Of a stretch of 64,000 nt of DNA, positions 62,147-64,000 are shown piece by piece (the stretch's first letter is position 1; the number at the start of each line of letters is the position of its first letter). The notes under the pieces were generated by a model. It was not told the origin of the DNA, did not search any database, and saw nothing but the letters and a program-made list of their open reading frames with translations. Both the position numbers and the translations under genes were made by a program. The stretch is from an uncultured Ilumatobacter sp. (GTDB lineage: Bacteria > Actinomycetota > Acidimicrobiia > Acidimicrobiales > Ilumatobacteraceae). The stretch spans positions 38,628 through 102,627 of the forward strand of contig CALKNK010000029.1 in assembly GCA_938091165.1 (NCBI GenBank). The letters are read 5' to 3'.

Positions 62147-63310
62147 TCAGTTGTCCGGGCGTTCAATCAGCTCAACGGTGACTTCGATGAGGTTACCCTC
62201 ACGAACCAGCGTTATGTCGATTGTGTCGCCTGCCTCGCGATCGCGGATCGCAGCAATGACTCCGGCTGAACCATCCGTGGTTGACCCATCGACGGCAACG
62301 ATCAAATCCCCTACAACGACTCCAGCAGAAGCTGCTGGTGTACCAGCTTCGACCCCGGTGATGATGACTCCTTGACCACCGTCGCGACGATCCTCCAGCC
62401 CAACGCCAAAGTAGGCCTCCCGACGCAGCGCTCCAGCAGCCTGAGCGCGTAACGCCTCAACGATTGGCAGCGCCTCGGCCACCGATATCGCAAAACCCAC
62501 GTTAGTGGCCGCCGTGGTCGATGTACCGCGGGCGACGGCGGTATTGATTCCGACTACCTCTCCGGCAGCGTTGACCAGTGGCCCTCCCGAGTTGCCCGAT
62601 GAAATTGCGGCATCGGTTTGGATCAGTCCATCGAGGAAGACATCGCTCTGACCGATACTCCGACGCAAGGCCGACACGATGCCAAGCGTGACCGATGGTT
62701 CACCGTCGAGACCCAGCGCAAAGCCAATTGCTACAACCTCATCGCCGAGGCGAACGCTTCCCGGATCGGCAAATGTGGCAGCCTCAAATCCATCACCGCT
62801 CATCCGCAACAAAGCCAGGTCGTTGCCACGGTCTGAAGCGAGCAGACTGACCCGGCGCGGTTCAGTTTCACCGGCAAGGCGCACCCGGATCTCCGTGGCA
62901 TCCTTGATGACGTGTGCATTGGTCACGATCTCGCCGTCCGTGGAGATGATGACGCCCGTTCCCAATGACGTACCGCCGTTGACGTCCGCGCTGATCGTCA
63001 CCACGCTCGGCGCCACGTAGTCGGCAACTTTGGCGACATTAACGCGAGTCTCTATGACGTCACGAGGCTCAGCGACATTGAGCGGTTCGTCAGAGGCCCG
63101 GTTCGGTGGTTTGTCAAGCCAATCGGACAGCTGGTCGCCGAGTAAGGCGCCAGTCAGGCCTGCAACCCATGCCACCGTTGCGATGATCGCGACCAACAAG
63201 AGGGCTCGCCGAGGACGGCGAGAAGCAGGCGGGGCAGACGGCAGCGGCGCCGCGCCAGGCGCTGGAGGGGGGAGCATGAAGACAGGTTTGGTTGGCCAGT
63301 CGGTTGCCAT
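62147..63310 (-). CDS. Membrane-anchored HtrA/DegP-type serine protease
   Basis: A 387-residue S1C protease. A proline-rich cytoplasmic start and one transmembrane helix (about 36-57) anchor it. The trypsin-like domain has the catalytic triad His133 (TNAHVIKD), Asp164 (SDRGNDLALL) and Ser241 (SSGNSGGP). A C-terminal PDZ domain (about 295-385) carries the GVGLEDRRDGGQGVIITGVEAGTPA region. It degrades or senses misfolded envelope proteins in relatives. All catalytic residues are present. It lies in the gap between rpsJ and rplC but is clearly functional. Confidence 0.93.
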   Translation of the reverse strand: MATDWPTKPVFMLPPPAPGAAPLPSAPPASRRPRRALLLVAIIATVAWVAGLTGALLGDQLSDWLDKPPNRASDEPLNVAEPRDVIETRVNVAKVADYVAPSVVTISADVNGGTSLGTGVIISTDGEIVTNAHVIKDATEIRVRLAGETEPRRVSLLASDRGNDLALLRMSGDGFEAATFADPGSVRLGDEVVAIGFALGLDGEPSVTLGIVSALRRSIGQSDVFLDGLIQTDAAISSGNSGGPLVNAAGEVVGINTAVARGTSTTAATNVGFAISVAEALPIVEALRAQAAGALRREAYFGVGLEDRRDGGQGVIITGVEAGTPAASAGVVVGDLIVAVDGSTTDGSAGVIAAIRDREAGDTIDITLVREGNLIEVTVELIERPDN

Positions 63311-63450
63311 CCCTCCTGTCTATCGCTTCAAATGGGCGCGAACGATTCAGGTCCAAACGTTCATCCCAGGTTCGTACCCTGGACGCCGCCAGGCGGCCCG
63401 GACGGTACGCCTCTTACAAAATGCTGGACGTCGGTGACCGACAGCGCCAT

Positions 63451-63493
63451 AACGCGACGAGGGCGGACCCTGAAGGCCCGCCCTCGTCGCGTT
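63451..63493 (-). terminator. Strong hairpin after rpsJ (tuf-rpsJ terminator)
   Basis: AACGCGACGAGGGCGG (63451-63466) pairs perfectly with CCGCCCTCGTCGCGTT (63478-63493) around 11 bases, starting about 40 bases after the rpsJ stop. The stem is very stable; the T-run is short. It would end the tuf-rpsJ transcript before htrA. Confidence 0.75.
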
Positions 63494-63531
63494 CTCTGTG
63501 TTTCACCTGGCATCTAGCCAGAGGGCACGGT

Positions 63532-63846
63532 TCAGCTGTTCTGAATCTTAATTTCGATGTCGACGCCAGCAGGCAGCTCGATGCGCTGAAGACTGTCGAT
63601 CGTCTTAGCGTTCGGGCCAACGATATCTATCAGACGCTTATGGACGCGCATCTCGAAGTGCTCGCGCGAGTCCTTGTCAACATGCGGCCCCTTGATCACT
63701 GTATAACGATGCTTGTCAGTAGGCAGCGGGATGGGTCCGCGAACAGTGGCGTCGGTGCGGGTTACCGTCTCGACAATTTTCTTCGTCGACTGGTCGATGA
63801 TCTCATGGTCAAATGCCTTGAGACGGATGCGAATGCTCTGTGCCAT
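63532..63846 (-). CDS. rpsJ: 30S ribosomal protein S10 (uS10)
   Basis: A 104-residue uS10 with the IRIRLKAFDHEIIDQSTKKIVETVTRTDATVRGPIPLPTDKHRYTVIKGPHVDKDSREHFEMRVHKRLIDI signature. It works in the 30S head and in NusB/NusE antitermination. It follows tuf by 11 bases, and is followed by a strong hairpin, not by rplC as is usual. Confidence 0.98.
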   Translation of the reverse strand: MAQSIRIRLKAFDHEIIDQSTKKIVETVTRTDATVRGPIPLPTDKHRYTVIKGPHVDKDSREHFEMRVHKRLIDIVGPNAKTIDSLQRIELPAGVDIEIKIQNS

Positions 63847-63857
63847 GGTCCGTCAGC

Positions 63858-64000
63858 TCACTTAATGATCTTGACGACGCGGCCGGCACCAACAGTGCGG
63901 CCACCTTCACGGATAGCAAAACGAAGACCCTCGTCCATCGCAATCGGCTTACCCAACTGCACCGTCATCTCAACGTTGTCACCCGGCATCACCATCTCCG
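63858..64000 (-). CDS. tuf: Elongation factor Tu (3' end only)
   Basis: The C-terminal 46-47 residues of EF-Tu: EMVMPGDNVEMTVQLGKPIAMDEGLRFAIREGGRTVGAGRVVKIIK. This is the canonical domain 3 end. The remaining 5' part lies beyond the window. The tuf-rpsJ order matches the str operon end of actinobacteria. Confidence 0.97.
   Translation of the reverse strand, partial: EMVMPGDNVEMTVQLGKPIAMDEGLRFAIREGGRTVGAGRVVKIIK

Noticed and set aside
63385..63425. tRNA-like T-arm (CCAGG-TTCGTAC-CCTGG)
   Set aside because: The loop lacks the invariant A58 and no acceptor or anticodon arms can be drawn around it.

Overview
This looks like chromosomal DNA of a high-GC actinobacterium, most likely from the class Acidimicrobiia. 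That placement is my inference from gene content: DUF3263 and LytR_C proteins, HrcA/CIRCE-type groESL, a uL22 with an acidic C-terminal module, GTG/TTG starts and many acyl-CoA ligases. No rRNA, convincing tRNA, CRISPR array, IS element or prophage was seen.

Layout. 0.0-5.8 kb: mixed small genes (ATP-grasp ligase, MFS pump, CysO-like sulfur carrier, DUF1349, glycerate kinase, LytR_C and DUF3263 pair, uridine kinase). 5.9-13.4 kb: fatty-acid/CoA-thioester metabolism (acyl-CoA dehydrogenase, two acyl-CoA ligases, dienelactone-hydrolase-like protein, APH-like kinase) around gpsA. 13.4-21 kb: NlpC/P60 cell-wall hydrolase, guaA, a small membrane protein, a PLP decarboxylase beside an MFS carrier, a CoA-type Nudix hydrolase and a membrane protein. 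21-23.3 kb: groES-groEL behind a promoter with a CIRCE operator. 23.3-33.3 kb: a tightly packed minus-strand block that includes nnrD-alr-tsaE-tsaB-rimI-tsaD-(hypothetical)-dus-maf, a third acyl-CoA ligase and acpS. 33.3-39 kb: rplM-rpsI-glmM and a very large GlmS-like protein. 39-41.3 kb: a glycosyltransferase and truA. 41.3-57.9 kb: the ribosomal-protein superoperon (rplC to secY-adk, then infA-rpmJ-rpsM-rpsK-rpsD-rpoA-rplQ), nearly all on the minus strand. 58-63.3 kb: a spacer block (fused spermidine-synthase-like protein, an RNA-methylase-like gene, a decayed alpha/beta hydrolase, HtrA protease) that separates rplC from rpsJ. 63.5-64 kb: rpsJ and the 3' end of tuf.

The most interesting observation is at 45603-46037, directly after adk. 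It is an otherwise intact DCC-family (DUF393) thiol-disulfide oxidoreductase frame in which the first Cys of the CxxC motif is replaced by an in-frame UGA. A SECIS-like hairpin follows at a permitted distance. This is a candidate selenoprotein (UxxC) that ordinary annotation would miss or truncate. Other points: a 1131-residue GlmS-like protein with a large insertion between its nucleophile Cys and the rest of the glutaminase domain; a probable CTG start for infA; a shared TTGGGTTCGCG...TAGNATTGC promoter architecture for two r-protein units; the physical split of tuf-rpsJ from rplC; and a domain appended to uL22.
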